A stretch of 64,000 bases of DNA from Auanema rhodensis (GCA_964057225.1 OZ059899.1:16066501-16130500), one strand, 5' to 3'. Numbered from the stretch's first letter, positions 1-13,783 are shown. The notes: generated from the letters alone by a model not told the origin. Numbers and translations: made by a program.

Positions 1-42
1 GGTGCCTTAAACCAGCGCCTTAGACCGCTCTGCCATCTCACC
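1..42 (-). tRNA. tRNA-Leu(AAG), cut by window edge
   Basis: The 5' half of a tRNA-Leu gene (acceptor 5' strand, D arm, anticodon loop with AAG). The 3' half lies left of the window, so the array continues in that direction. It carries the same G-to-T-type change in the D arm (plus strand ctctgcc) as the unit at 1,731, which supports a 1,770-bp duplication. Confidence 0.9.
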
Positions 43-304
43 TTGATGTTGCATTTTCAGTCGTATGTTATATTTCAATTTGATCTTCGCAGTAGGGTAA
101 AAACAATTTTAGCTACGTTGGAATGTCAAAAAATATCTGATGAGAGTGGGATTCGAACCCACGCCTCCGAAGAGACTGTTGCCTAAAACCAGCGCCTTAG
201 ACCGCTCGGCCATCTCACCTTGATGTGACTATTTCAGTCGTATGTTATATTCGAATTTGATCATCGCAGTAGGGTAAAAACAATTTTAGCTACGTTGGAA
301 TGTC

Positions 305-310
305 AAAAAA
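305..310 (-). terminator. Pol III T6 terminator (representative unit)
   Basis: Read on the minus strand, a run of six T lies 4 nt after the 3' end of the tRNA gene at 315-396. The same T run occurs at the same position in nearly every unit. T runs of four or more are the standard RNA polymerase III stop signal. Confidence 0.85.
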
Positions 311-314
311 TATC

Positions 315-396
315 TGATGAGAGTGGGATTCGAACCCACGCCTCCGAAGAGACTGGTGCCTTAAACCAGCGCCTTAGACCGCTCGGCCATCTCACC
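315..396 (-). tRNA. tRNA-Leu(AAG), reference unit of the array
   Basis: Representative intact unit. The internal B box GGTTCGAATCC lies at 326-336 and the A-box region (TGGCCGAGCGG) at 379-389, both on the minus strand. All stems pair (one G-T in the acceptor). There is no intron in the anticodon loop. CCA is not encoded, as expected for a eukaryotic tRNA gene. Confidence 0.95.
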
Positions 397-421
397 TTGA
401 TGTGACTATTTCAGTCGTATG

Positions 422-427
422 TTATAT
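422..427 (-). promoter_or_regulatory. TATA-like element upstream of tRNA (representative)
   Basis: ATATAA on the minus strand lies 26-31 nt upstream of the tRNA 5' end at 396. It recurs across the array as ATATAA or ATATAG-like forms. Upstream TATA-like elements help tRNA transcription in several eukaryotes; its role here is inferred from position only. Confidence 0.45.
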
Positions 428-3400
428 TTCAATTTGATCATCGCAATAGGGTAAAAACAATTTTAGCTACGTTGGAATGTCAAAAAATATCTGATGAGAG
501 TGGGATTCGAACCCACGCCTCCGAAGAGACTGGTGCCTTAAACCAGCGCCTTAGACCGCTCGGCCATCTCACCTTGATGTGACTATTTCAGTCGTATGTT
601 ATATTCGAATTTGATCATCGCAGTAGGGTAAAAACAATTTTAGCTAAGTTGGAATGTCAAAAAATATCTGATGAGAGTGGGATTCGAACCCACGCCTCCG
701 AAGAGACTGGTGCCTAAAACCAGCGCCTTAGACCGCTCGGCCATCTCACCATGATGTGACTATTTCAGTCGTATGTTATATTTCAATTTGATCATCGCAG
801 TGGGGTAAAAACAATTTTAGCTAAGTTGGAATGTCAAAAAATATCTCATGAGAGTGGGATTCGAACCCACGCCTCCGAAGAGACTAGTGCCTAAAACCAG
901 CGCCTTAGACCGCTCGGCCATCTCACCTTGATGTGGCATTTTCAGTCGTATGTTATATTTCAATTTGATCATCGCAGTAGGGTGAAAACAATTTTAGCTA
1001 CGTTGGAATGTCAAAAAATATCTGATGAGAGTGGGATTCGAACCCACGCCTCCGAAGAGACTGGTGCCTTAAACCAGCGCCTTAGACCGCTCGGCCATCT
1101 CACCTTGATGTGACTATTTCGGTTGTATGTTATATTTGAATTTGATCATAACAGTAGGGTAAAAACAATTTTAGCAACGTTGGAATGTCAAAAAATATCT
1201 GATGAGAGTGGGATTCGAACCCACGCCTCCGAAGAGACTGGTGCCTTAAACCAGCGCCTTAGACCGCTCGGCCATCTCACCTTGATGTGACTATTTCAGT
1301 CGTATGTTATATTTCAATTTGATCATCGCAATAGGGTAAAAACAATTTTAGCTACGTTGGAATGTCAAAAAATATCTGATGAGAGTGGGATTCGAACCCA
1401 CGCCTCCGAAGAGACTGGTGCCTAAAACCAGCGCCTTAGACCGCTCGGCCATCTCACCATGATGTGACTATTTCAGTCGTATGTTATATTTCAATTTGAT
1501 CATCGCAGTAGGGTAAAAACAATTTTAGCTACGTTGGAATGTCAAAAAATATCTGATGAGAGTGGGATTCAAACCCACGCCTCCGAAGAGACTGGTGCCT
1601 TAAACCAGCGCCTTAGACCGCTCGGCCATCTCACCTTGATGTGACTATTTCAGTCGTATGTTATATTTCAATTTGATCATCGCAATAGGGTAAAAACAAT
1701 TTTAGCTACGTTGGAATGTCAAAAAATATCTGATGAGAGTGGGATTCGAACCCACGCCTCCGAAGAGACTGGTGCCTTAAACCAGCGCCTTAGACCGCTC
1801 TGCCATCTCACCTTGATGTTGCATTTTCAGTCGTATGTTATATTTCAATTTGATCTTCGCAGTAGGGTAAAAACAATTTTAGCTACGTTGGAATGTCAAA
1901 AAATATCTGATGAGAGTGGGATTCGAACCCACGCCTCCGAAGAGACTGTTGCCTAAAACCAGCGCCTTAGACCGCTCGGCCATCTCACCTTGATGTGACT
2001 ATTTCAGTCGTATGTTATATTCGAATTTGATCATCGCAGTAGGGTAAAAACAATTTTAGCTACGTTGGAATGTCAAAAAATATCTGATGAGAGTGGGATT
2101 CGAACCCACGCCTCCGAAGAGACTGGTGCCTTAAACCAGCGCCTTAGACCGCTCGGCCATCTCACCTTGATGTGACTATTTCAGTCGTATGTTATATTTC
2201 AATTTGATCATCGCAATAGGGTAAAAACAATTTTAGCTACGTTGGAATGTCAAAAAATATCTGATGAGAGTGGGATTCGAACCCACGCCTCCGAAGAGAC
2301 TGGTGCCTTAAACCAGCGCCTTAGACCGCTCGGCCATCTCACCTTGATGTGACTATTTCAGTCGTATGTTATATTCGAATTTGATCATCGCAGTAGGGTA
2401 AAAACAATTTTAGCTAAGTTGGAATGTCAAAAAATATCTGATGAGAGTGGGATTCGAACCCACGCCTCCGAAGAGACTGGTGCCTAAAACCAGCGCCTTA
2501 GACCGCTCGGCCATCTCACCATGATGTGACTATTTCAGTCGTATGTTATATTTCAATTTGATCATCGCAGTGGGGTAAAAACAATTTTAGCTAAGTTGGA
2601 ATGTCAAAAAATATCTCATGAGAGTGGGATTCGAACCCACGCCTCCGAAGAGACTAGTGCCTAAAACCAGCGCCTTAGACCGCTCGGCCATCTCACCTTG
2701 ATGTGGCATTTTCAGTCGTATGTTATATTTCAATTTGATCATCGCAGTAGGGTGAAAACAATTTTAGCTACGTTGGAATGTCAAAAAATATCTGATGAGA
2801 GTGGGATTCGAACCCACGCCTCCGAAGAGACTGGTGCCTTAAACCAGCGCCTTAGACCGCTCGGCCATCTCACCTTGATGTGACTATTTCAGTCGTATGT
2901 TATATTTCAATTTGATCATCGCAATAGGGTAAAAACAATTTTAGCTACGTTGGAATGTCAAAAAATATCTGATGAGAGTGGGATTCGAACCCACGCCTCC
3001 GAAGAGACTGGTGCCTTAAACCAGCGCCTTAGACCGCTCGGCCATCTCACCTTGATGTGACTATTTCGGTTGTATGTTATATTTGAATTTGATCATAACA
3101 GTAGGGTAAAAACAATTTTAGCAACGTTGGAATGTCAAAAAATATCTGATGAGAGTGGGATTCGAACCCACGCCTCCGAAGAGACTGGTGCCTTAAACCA
3201 GCGCCTTAGACCGCTCGGCCATCTCACCTTGATGTGGCATTTTCAGTCGTATGTTATATTTCAATTTGATCATCGCAATAGGGTAAAAACAATTTTAGCT
3301 ACGTTGGAATGTCAAAAAATATCTGATGAGAGTGGGATTCGAACCCACGCCTCCGAAGAGACTGGTGCCTTAAACCAGCGCCTTAGACCGCTCGGCCATC

Positions 3401-4299
3401 TCACCTTGATGTGACTATTTCAGTCGTATGTTATATTTCAATTTGATCATCGCAATAGGGTAAAAACAATTTTAGCTACGTTGGAATGTCAAAAAATATC
3501 TGATGAGAGTGGGATTCGAACCCACGCCTCCGAAGAGACTGGTGCCTTAAACCAGCGCCTTAGACTGCTCGGCCATCTCACCTTGATGTGACTATTTCGG
3601 TTGTATGTTATATTTGAATTTGATCATAACAGTAGGGTAAAAACAATTTTAGCAACGTTGGAATGTCAAAAAATATCTGATGAGAGTGGGATTCGAACCC
3701 ACGCCTCCGAAGAGACTGGTGCCTTAAACCAGCGCCTTAGACCGCTCGGCCATCTCACCTTGATGTGACTATTTCAGTCGTATGTTATATTTGAATTTGA
3801 TCATCGCAGTAGGGTAAAAACAATGTTAGCAACGTTGGAATGTCAAAAAATATCTGATGAGAGTGGGATTCGAACCCACGCCTCCGAAGAGACTGGTGCC
3901 TTAAACCAGCGCCTTAGACCGCTCGGCCATCTCACCTTGATGTGACTATTTCAGTCGTATGTTATATTTCAATTTGATCATCGCAATAGGGTAAAAACAA
4001 TTTTAGCTACGTTGGAATGTCAAAAAATATCTGATGAGAGTGGGATTCGAACCCACGCCTCCGAAGAGACTGGTGCCTTAAACCAGCGCCTTAGACCGCT
4101 CGGCCATCTCACCTTGATGTGACTATTTCAGTCGTATGTTATATTTCAATTTGATCATCGCAATAGGGTAAAAACAATTTTAGCTACGTTGGAATGTCAA
4201 AAAATATCTGATGAGAGTGGGATTCGAACCCACGCCTCCGAAGAGACTGGTGCCTTAAACCAGCGCCTTAGACCGCTCGGCCATCTCAACTTGATGTGA

Positions 4300-7200
4300 C
4301 TATTTCTGTCGTATGTTATATTTGAATTTGATCATCGCAGTAGGGTAAAAACAATTCTAGCTACGTTGGAATGTCAAAAACTATCTGATGAGAGTGGGAT
4401 TCGAACCCACGCCTCCGAAGAGACTGGTGCCTTAAACCAGCGCCTTAGACCGCTCGGCCATCTCACCTTGATGTGACTATTTCAGTCGTATGTTATATTT
4501 CAATTTGATCATCGCAATAGGGTAAAAACAATTTTAGCTACGTTGGAATGTCAAAAAATATCTGATGAGAGTGGGATTCGAACCCACGCCTCCGAAGAGA
4601 CTGGTGCCTTAAACCAGCGCCTTAGACCGCTCGGCCATCTCACCTTGATGTGACTATTTCGGTTGTATGTTATATTTGAATTTGATCATAACAGTAGGGT
4701 AAAAACAATTTTAGCAACGTTGGAATGTCAAAAAATATCTGATGAGAGTGGGATTCGAACCCACGCCTCCGAAGAGACTGGTGCCTTAAACCAGCGCCTT
4801 AGACCGCTCGGCCATCTCACCTTGATGTGGCATTTTCAGTCGTATGTTATATTTCAATTTGATCATCGCAATAGGGTAAAAACAATTTTAGCTACGTTGG
4901 AATGTCAAAAAATATCTGATGAGAGTGGGATTCGAACCCACGCCTCCGAAGAGACTGGTGCCTTAAACCAGCGCCTTAGACCGCTCGGCCATCTCACCTT
5001 GATGTGACTATTTCAGTCGTATGTTATATTTCAATTTGATCATCGCAATAGGGTAAAAACAATTTTAGCTACGTTGGAATGTCAAAAAATATCTGATGAG
5101 AGTGGGATTCGAACCCACGCCTCCGAAGAGACTGGTGCCTTAAACCAGCGCCTTACACTGCTCGGCCATCTCACCTTGATGTGACTATTTCGGTTGTATG
5201 TTATATTTGAATTTGATCATAACAGTAGGGTAAAAACAATTTTAGCAACGTTGGAATGTCAAAAAATATCTGATGAGAGTGGGATTCGAACCCACGCCTC
5301 CGAAGAGACTGGTGCCTTAAACCAGCGCCTTAGACCGCTCGGCCATCTCACCTTGATGTGGCATTTTCAGTCGTATGTTATATTTCAATTTGATCATCGC
5401 AATAGGGTAAAAACAATTTTAGCTACGTTGGAATGTCAAAAAATATCTGATGAGAGTGGGATTCGAACCCACGCCTCCGAAGAGACTGGTGCCTTAAACC
5501 AGCGCCTTAGACCGCTCGGCCGTGTCACCATGATGTGACTATTTCTGTCGTATGTTATATTTGAATTTGATCATCGCAGTAGGGTAAAAACAATTCTAGC
5601 TACGTTGGAATGTCAAAAACTATCTGATGAGAGTGGGATTCGAACCCACGCCTCCGAAGAGACTGGTGCCTTAAACCAGCGCCTTAGACCGCTCGGCCAT
5701 CTCACCTTGATGTGACTATTTCAGTCGTATGTTATATTTCAATTTGATCATCGCAATAGGGTAAAAACAATTTTAGCTACGTTGGAATGTCAAAAAATAT
5801 CTGATGAGAGTGGGATTCGAACCCACGCCTCCGAAGAGACTGGTGCCTTAAACCAGCGCCTTAGACCGCTCGGCCGTGTCACCATGATGTGACTATTTCT
5901 GTCGTATGTTATATTTGAATTTGATCATCGCAGTAGGGTAAAAACAATTCTAGCTACGTTGGAATGTCAAAAACTATCTGATGAGAGTGGGATTCGAACC
6001 CACGCCTCCGAAGAGACTGGTGCCTAAAACCAGCGCCTTACACCGCTCGGCCATCTCACCATGATGTGACTATTTCAGTCGTATGTTATATTTCAATTTG
6101 ATCATCGCATTGGGGTAAAAACAATTTTAGCTAAGTCGGAATGTCAAAAAATATCTCATGAGAGTGGGATTCGAACCCACGCCTCCGAAGAGACTGGTGC
6201 CTTAAACCAGCGCCTTAGACCGCTCGGCCGTGTCACCATGATGTGACTATTTCTGTCGTATGTTATATTTGAATTTGATCATCGCAGTAGGGTAAAAACA
6301 ATTCTAGCTACGTTGGAATGTCAAAAACTATCTGATGAGAGTGGGATTCGAACCCACGCCTCCGAAGAGACTGGTGCCTAAAACCAGCGCCTTAGACCGC
6401 TCGGCCATCTCACCTTGATGTGGCATTTTCAGTCGTATGTTATATTTCAATTTGATCATCGCAATAGGGTAAAAACAATTTTAGCTACGTTGGAATGTCA
6501 AAAAATATCTGATGAGAGTGGGATTCGAACCCACGCCTCCGAAGAGACTGGTGCCTTAAACCAGCGCCTTAGACCGCTCGGCCATCTCACCTTGATGTGA
6601 CTATTTCATGTCGTATGTTATATTCGAATTTGATCATCGCAGTAGGGTAAAAACAATTTTAGCTACGTTGGAATGTCAAAAAATATCTGATGAGAGTGGG
6701 ATTCGAACCCACGCCTCCGAAGAGACTGGTGCCTAAAACCAGCGCCTTAGACCGCTCGGCCATCTCACCTTGATGTGACTATTTCAGTCGTATGTTATAT
6801 TTCAATTTGATCATCGCAATAGGGTAAAAACAATTTTAGCTAAGTTGAAATGTCAAAAAATATCTGATGAGAGTGGGATTCGAACCCACGCCTCCGAAGA
6901 GACTGGTGCCTTAAACCAGCGCCTTAGACTGCTCGGCCATCTCACCTTGATGTGACTATTTCGGTTGTATGTTATATTTGAATTTGATCATAACAGTAGG
7001 GTAAAAACAATTTTAGCAACGTTGGAATGTCAAAAAATATCTGATGAGAGTGGGATTCGAACCCACGCCTCCGAAGAGACTGGTGCCTTAAACCAGCGCC
7101 TTAGACCGCTCGGCCATCTCACCTTGATGTGGCATTTTCAGTCGTATGTTATATTTCAATTTGATCATCGCAATAGGGTAAAAACAATTTTAGCTACGTT

Positions 7201-9238
7201 GGAATGTCAAAAAATATCTGATGAGAGTGGGATTCGAACCCACGCCTCCGAAGAGACTGGTGCCTTAAACCAGCGCCTTAGACCGCTCGGCCGTGTCACC
7301 ATGATGTGACTATTTCTGTCGTATGTTATATTTGAATTTGATCATCGCAGTAGGGTAAAAACAATTCTAGCTACGTTGGAATGTCAAAAACTATCTGATG
7401 AGAGTGGGATTCGAACCCACGCCTCCGAAGAGACTGGTGCCTTAAACCAGCGCCTTAGACCGCTCGGCCATCTCACCTTGATGTGACTATTTCAGTCGTA
7501 TGTTATATTTCAATTTGATCATCGCAATAGGGTAAAAACAATTTTAGCTACGTTGGAATGTCAAAAAATATCTGATGAGAGTGGGATTCGAACCCACGCC
7601 TCCGAAGAGACTGGTGCCTTAAACCAGCGCCTTAGACAGCTCGGCCATCTCACCTTGATGTGACTATTTCGGTTGTATGTTATATTTGAATTTGATCATA
7701 ACAGTAGGGTAAAAACAATTTTAGCAACGTTGGAATGTCAAAAAATATCTGATGAGAGTGGGATTCGAACCCACGCCTCCGAAGAGACTGGTGCCTTAAA
7801 CCAGCGCCTTAGACCGCTCGGCCATCTCACCTTGATGTGGCATTTTCAGTCGTATGTTATATTTCAATTTGATCATCGCAATAGGGTAAAAACAATTTTA
7901 GCTACGTTGGAATGTCAAAAAATATCTGATGAGAGTGGGATTCGAACCCACGCCTCCGAAGAGACTGGTGCCTTAAACCAGCGCCTTAGACCGCTCGGCC
8001 ATCTCACCTTGATGTGACTATTTCAGTCGTATGTTATATTTCAATTTGATCATCGCAATAGGGTAAAAACAATTTTAGCTACGTTGGAATGTCAAAAAAT
8101 ATCTGATGAGAGTGGGATTCGAACCCACGCCTCCGAAGAGACTGGTGCCTTAAACCAGCGCCTTAGACTGCTCGGCCATCTCACCTTGATGTGACTATTT
8201 CGGTTGTATGTTATATTTGAATTTGATCATAACAGTAGGGTAAAAACAATTTTAGCAACGTTGGAATGTCAAAAAATATCTGATGAGAGTGGGATTCGAA
8301 CCCACGCCTCCGAAGAGACTGGTGCCTTAAACCAGCGCCTTAGACCGCTCGGCCATCTCACCTTGATGTGGCATTTTCAGTCGTATGTTATATTTCAATT
8401 TGATCATCGCAATAGGGTAAAAACAATTTTAGCTACGTTGGAATGTCAAAAAATATCTGATGAGAGTGGGATTCGAACCCACGCCTCCGAAGAGACTGGT
8501 GCCTTAAACCAGCGCCTTAGACCGCTCGGCCGTGTCACCATGATGTGACTATTTCTGTCGTATGTTATATTTGAATTTGATCATCGCAGTAGGGTAAAAA
8601 CAATTCTAGCTACGTTGGAATGTCAAAAACTATCTGATGAGAGTGGGATTCGAACCCACGCCTCCGAAGAGACTGGTGCCTTAAACCAGCGCCTTAGACC
8701 GCTCGGCCATCTCACCTTGATGTGACTATTTCAGTCGTATGTTATATTTCAATTTGATCATCGCAATAGGGTAAAAACAATTTTAGCTACGTTGGAATGT
8801 CAAAAAATATCTGATGAGAGTGGGATTCGAACCCACGCCTCCGAAGAGACTGGTGCCTTAAACCAGCGCCTTAGACCGCTCGGCCGTGTCACCATGATGT
8901 GACTATTTCTGTCGTATGTTATATTTGAATTTGATCATCGCAGTAGGGTAAAAACAATTCTAGCTACGTTGGAATGTCAAAAACTATCTGATGAGAGTGG
9001 GATTCGAACCCACGCCTCCGAAGAGACTGGTGCCTAAAACCAGCGCCTTACACCGCTCGGCCATCTCACCATGATGTGACTATTTCAGTCGTATGTTATA
9101 TTTCAATTTGATCATCGCATTGGGGTAAAAACAATTTTAGCTAAGTCGGAATGTCAAAAAATATCTCATGAGAGTGGGATTCGAACCCACGCCTCCGAAG
9201 AGACTGGTGCCTTAAACCAGCGCCTTAGACCGCTCGGC
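4300..9238. repeat. Two ~1.93-kb copies spaced 3,010 bp apart
   Basis: About 4,300-6,228 matches 7,310-9,238 at an offset of 3,010 bp. Shared markers include the attctagc/aaactatctg spacers, the gccgtgtcacc 5' ends and the TAG unit with a ttacaccg D arm (5,979 and 8,989). The copies diverge at 6,229/9,239, where one has gccgtgtcacc and the other gccatctcacc. The offset is 17 units plus the 1-nt insertion near 6,608. Confidence 0.75.
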
Positions 9239-10690
9239 CATCTCACCTTGATGTGACTATTTCAGTCGTATGTTATATTCGAATTTGATCATCGGAGTAG
9301 GGTAAAAACAATTTTAGCTAAGTTGGAATGTCAAAAAATATCTGATGAGAGTGGGATTCGAACCCACGCCTCCGAAGAGACTGGTGCCTTAAACCAGCGC
9401 CTTAGACCGCTCGGCCATCTCACCTTGATGTGACTATTTCAGTCGTATGTTATATTTCAATTTGATCATCGCAATAGGGTAAAAACAATTTTAGCTACGT
9501 TGGAATGTCAAAAAATATCTGATGAGAGTGGGATTCGAACCCACGCCTCCGAAGAGACTGGTGCCTTAAACCAGCGCCTTAGACCGCTCGGCCATCTCAC
9601 CTTGATGTGACTATTTCAGTCGTATGTTATATTTCAATTTGATCATCGCAATAGGGTAAAAACAATTTTAGCTACGTTGGAATGTCAAAAAATATCTGAT
9701 GAGAGTGGGATTCGAACCCACGCCTCCGAAGAGACTGGTGCCTTAAACCAGCGCCTTAGACCGCTCGGCCATCTCACCTTGATGTGACTATTTCAGTCGT
9801 ATGTTATATTTCAATTTGATCATCGCAATAGGGTAAAAACAATTCTAGCTACGTTGGAATGTCAAAAACTATCTGATGAGAGTGGGATTCGAACCCACGC
9901 CTCCGAAGAGACTGGTGCCTAAAACCAGCGCCTTACACCGCTCGGCCATCTCACCATGATGTGACTATTTCAGTCGTATGTTATATTTCAATTTGATCAT
10001 CGCATTGGGGTAAAAACAATTTTAGCTAAGTCGGAATGTCAAAAAATATCTCATGAGAGTGGGATTCGAACCCACGCCTCCGAAGAGACTGGTGCCTTAA
10101 ACCAGCGCCTTAGACCGCTCGGCCATCTCACCTTGATGTGACTATTTCAGTCGTATGTTATATTCGAATTTGATCATCGGAGTAGGGTAAAAACAATTTT
10201 AGCTAAGTTGGAATGTCAAAAAATATCTGATGAGAGTGGGATTCGAACCCACGCCTCCGAAGAGACTGGTGCCTTAAACCAGCGCCTTAGACCGCTCGGC
10301 CATCTCACCTTGATGTGGCATTTTCAGTCGTATGTTATATTTCAATTTGATCATCGCAATAGGGTAAAAAAATTTTTAACTACGTTGGAATGTCAAAAAA
10401 TATCTGATGAGAGTGGGATTCGAACCCACGCCTCCGAAGAGACTGGTGCCTTAAACCAGCGCCTTAGACCGCTCGGCCATCTCACCTTGATGTGACTATT
10501 TCAGTCGTATGTTATATTCGAATTTGATCATCGCAGTAGGGTAAAAACAATTTTAGCTAAGTTGGAATGTCAAAAAATATCTGATGAGAGTGGGATTCGA
10601 ACCCACGCCTCCGAAGAGACTGGTGCCTTAAACCAGCGCCTTAGACCGCTCGGCCATCTCACCTTGATGTGGCATTTTCAGTCCTATGTT

Positions 10691-11048
10691 ATATTTCAAA
10701 AAACCTTCTGTTTCGCATGTTTTCTTTTTGTGGAGCTGTTGCATACATGAAAAGTGTTCATTAAAGATGTTAAGTAATCGTTCTAACTGATCTTTTGATA
10801 ATGATTTTCAAATTGCTGAGAGTGTGTGATGGATCAATATTGTAAATGAAATGAAATATTAAATTTTAAATATGCTAGTTTACTGACCTTATTAATGCTC
10901 TTGTTGTTTGATTTTTGTAGCTACGGCACTTTATGAAAGTGAGTAGTAGCGTTCCTGTTGTCCCCCTGGCCCTGGTATCAGAATCTCGTCATCTGAATCG
11001 GCTGTTGAGCTATAATGAAAATTGATTACAAATCGAGGTATTTGAAAC
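10691..11048. other. Non-tRNA flank, 3' side of the MULE gene
   Basis: The tRNA array stops inside a spacer at about 10,696 and unrelated AT-rich sequence begins. It probably holds the 3' end of the MULE transcript. A minus-strand open frame at 10,931-11,119 could be an alternative C-terminal tail if a further splice shifts the frame. I see no terminal inverted repeat here. Confidence 0.5.
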
Positions 11049-13783
11049 CTATTCCATGTCGTAGTAGTTTCTCTTACGGTTCGTTTTCGAAAATTGAGAA
11101 CCAAATCTTCTGTGATCAAACTTTGATCCGTCAGCTGGTCTCAATTGCTCAGCTTGTACATCTCGCACTGTTCTCTCATTTCTTTTTCGTTCCAGATTTT
11201 CCACGATCGCTCTTTTCTTCGTTTCGTTTTCTAACGATATGAAGACAGCTAGCCTGGAACAAAAATATAATATTTTGTTTCTCAAACTTAAGAAACCTGT
11301 GTTGGCAGAGAGCATGCTTAGGGCAATTTCGTTGCGTGCATCCCGGACTGGAGCATACAAGCTCATTATTGGTATCATTGACACATCCCAATCTGGAATA
11401 ACAATGATAAACTCAAAATAAAAAATCTTAGCTTACGCTCCCGTACTGTCCTTGGTGAAATATATGCCTGCCTTTGCAGCAGGAAATACTTCCAAACGCT
11501 GAACAGTTTCAAAAAACATGTCCGCATTGCTGGTCCCGACTGGCTCACTCATCCATGATGGATAGCTTGACAACGCATTTTCAAAAATGAAATCACTCAA
11601 ACCGAAAAGTTTGAGCTTATTCATTTTTTCAATGCGTGTCATTACTAACCACTCATGGTTTTCAACATGAAAATGAGTGGCCAGTTTGTCGGATTTCTGA
11701 TGAACGGCTCCAATTCGTTCTTTAATTTCTTCTATAAAAAAATTACTAGTTATTTTCATTATGTTTTGATTACCTTCATGTAGTTGTAGCATTTTTTCTA
11801 GAACTTGATGAGCCGGAATAGGGTGAGGTATTCTAGCGTTCAATTGAGAATTCTTCGACTCCAACAAGCTTGTTGAAAAAAATTGTTGGCTTTGCCCAGC
11901 TCTCAATTTTTGAATCAAACTATTGGTTTGATATAAATCGTCCTTGTTGGTAAGAAGCCTAAATTAAAAAAAATAAAAGAATTCAAAAAAAACCAACCAT
12001 TGTCGAGTTCTTTCTCCACAATTCCTTACAATATCTTGGATTTTCCTTTCATATTCATCACGGTTTTGTGATGATAGAGCCCCTTTCCTCATGATCGTTC
12101 CATATTCAGTCTTAAAACATAAAAATAGTGTTTAAAAACAATATCAAGTATACCTCTTTTTTTCTTCCAAATATTTTATGGAGGATGTGTTCCTTTCTCT
12201 CAGCATCATCGTCCTTGCCGAATGTGCTTTTGATATTCTCCATTCGGTGCACGGAACATCTTAGCGGTACAGCATCTTTTAAAAATGATCCCTAAAATAA
12301 AGAACAATTAAACCTTATGTAAAAAAATTTCTTACAGTATTGTATGCTTTAAAAGCATCTTCTCCATCATGACACAAACCAGCGATTTTTTTGTGTTTTC
12401 CATATTGTGAGAGCATCTTATTTAAAAATGCTGAGAAAGCTTCATGGTTGGAAGCATGTTTGGTACTATGTACCATACATGCAAGCATTATGCCTGCATT
12501 TTTTCCAGATTTTTTCGACCTCAATATACAAAATTTTAAAAAAAGATATGATTAATGAAAACTTACGTAAACATGTCGGATACACCAAGAGCTAACGTTA
12601 TGTACTCACCACTACTGATTGAGAACGTCGTATCAATCATTATAATGCTGCCTATTGTTGGGAGGGCTCCAGAATCATTTACTTGGTTTAAAATCCTCAG
12701 TGAAATATGAAAAAAATTAAGTTTCAATGATAAAATACTCACCAAAAGCTTCCTTTGCCTCTTGTTTTGGCAAATATTGAATGCTTTCAACAAAGCGGAG
12801 GTGGTCATCCATGTCTTCAACCGTTGGCAATGACGCACAAAAATGTTTAAAAGCTGCTGGGTATCCAACAATCTGACAGAACGCTACACCACGATCTAGA
12901 ATGTAAATTATTACTATTAAAACAAATAAAAATAAAATTTAACCTGTTCTTTCTACTTTAATTGGCTCCATATGCTCTACCTTCATGCTGCCATTCGCGA
13001 ATCTATCAACAAGCTTGTTGATATCGCTGGGTGATCGCTTATCAGTGCCCGACTTAATGTGGGTGCTAACACTGCGAGCAAGACTGGTCAGCTAAAAATG
13101 AAAATTTAGAAAAAACATGAAACTTTCACACTTGCCTGACTAGAGCTGATCTCAGAATCCTTGAGCATTTCCTTAGCAGCAGCTGTTGTTCTGTTTTCCA
13201 GAACATTTTTGACATCTTGGCTAACGGAAGGCAATATTATCTGCTTCGCGGGCACGAAGTTTTGCAGAGATTCCTAAATATAGTACATAGAGCAAAAAGC
13301 AAAATAAGAGAACTTGCCTGTACGTTGTAAATTATTAAAACGGGTTCAATAATTTTTTCCTTGCCTTGTACGATCATATGAATCTAAAACAAAAATTAAT
13401 TGTAAATATTAAATAAACAAAACACCTCTTTGGTGATATCCATATCGGGACTTACAGCGGATGGTTCTGTAAGTAAATTCGGCACAATCATCCTTGGAGC
13501 AAAGGATGTATTGCCCGTCAACCAGTTTACAACCTCTGGGAGAGGTCTTGTTGTTAATAGCAGGCAGACCATTGCCTCCTGAAACAAACTATATATAGAA
13601 ACTTGAAAATATAAAACTAACCTTTTCTGTTCCATGAAGTGAAGATATCCCGAGTAATATCCTTGTAGACAATGAATTGTCTTTTTGAAATTCTACAAAA
13701 ATTTTTAACCTGATGCATGCCCAATAAATCAGGCATGCAATCAAGAACAGCAATGCTGTTATCGAAAAGGAGTTCGAAAGCAT
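11049..13783 (-). CDS. Mutator-like (MULE) transposase, 13 exons
   Basis: A spliced gene reads through without a frameshift. Proposed exons (minus, 5' to 3'): 13783-13622, 13578-13426, 13383-13318, 13273-13136, 13091-12944, 12895-12743, 12681-12567, 12519-12336, 12291-12154, 12110-11998, 11958-11437, 11392-11297, 11253-11049, giving about 730 residues. Introns are 39-61 nt. The DDE-type MULE core is visible: an Asp in IMIDTTF (exon 7), a second in LCHDGEDAF (exon 8), a Cys...His pair in LRCSVHRMENI (exon 9), and an ES.N segment in exon 11 like the conserved (T)N..ES.N of MULEs. A Cys/His-rich tail (CSSPGC...CPKH..LC) is in exon 12. Such enzymes cut and reinsert DNA in the nucleus. The N-terminus is uncertain: exons 1-2 are open in two frames, and an ATG at 13,787 lies in the other frame. 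Exon 7 needs the acceptor at 12,682-12,683. Two introns have GC donors. Confidence 0.72.

Larger units (their letters stand above)
1..2890. repeat. Ten-unit (1,770-bp) higher-order repeat
   Basis: Bases 1-1,120 reappear at 1,771-2,890 with matching private variants: the ctctgcc D-arm change, the gactgtt anticodon-stem change, the tcatgag acceptor change and the actagtg change all recur exactly 1,770 bp (10 units) apart. The left copy may begin outside the window. Confidence 0.85.
1..10690 (-). tRNA. tRNA-Leu tandem array, block A (60 full genes)
   Basis: Sixty complete 82-bp tRNA-Leu genes lie head to tail on the minus strand with a 177-bp period. Genes start (plus-strand left end) at 138+177k for k=0-36; a 1-nt insertion in the spacer near 6,608 shifts the rest by +1, so the last gene is 10,582-10,663. 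The minus-strand sequence folds as a class II (long variable arm) tRNA: acceptor GGTGAGA / TCTCATC, discriminator A, D arm GCC...GGC, anticodon stem CTGGT/ACCAG, variable arm with TTCG loop, T loop TTCGAAT. The anticodon loop TTAAGGC gives AAG (Leu). Twelve units have TTTAGGC, anticodon TAG (Leu): 138, 669, 846, 1377, 1908, 2439, 2616, 5979, 6333, 6688, 8989 and 9874. The other 48 are AAG. Several units are damaged, for example the T loop at 1554 and the acceptor pair at 846, 2616, 6156, 9166 and 10051. Confidence 0.96.

Noticed and set aside
1-10690. CRISPR-like regular repeats
   Set aside because: The repeat is an 82-bp tRNA gene with a conserved 95-bp spacer; spacers are not unique and the context is eukaryotic.
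928-10750. Many 61-114-codon plus-strand open frames with a repeated protein (…SDESGIRTHASEETGALNQRL…)
   Set aside because: They are the antisense reading of the tRNA-Leu genes and spacers, mostly start at TTG, and follow the 177-bp period. Not protein genes.
11015-11421. Plus-strand open frames at 11,015-11,242 and 11,239-11,421
   Set aside because: They oppose the last three exons of the MULE gene, whose splice sites and Cys-rich tail are better supported.
13696-13720. A possible 17-nt intron (gttaaaaatttttgtag) in MULE exon 1
   Set aside because: Too short to be spliced and does not restore the frame used by exon 3.
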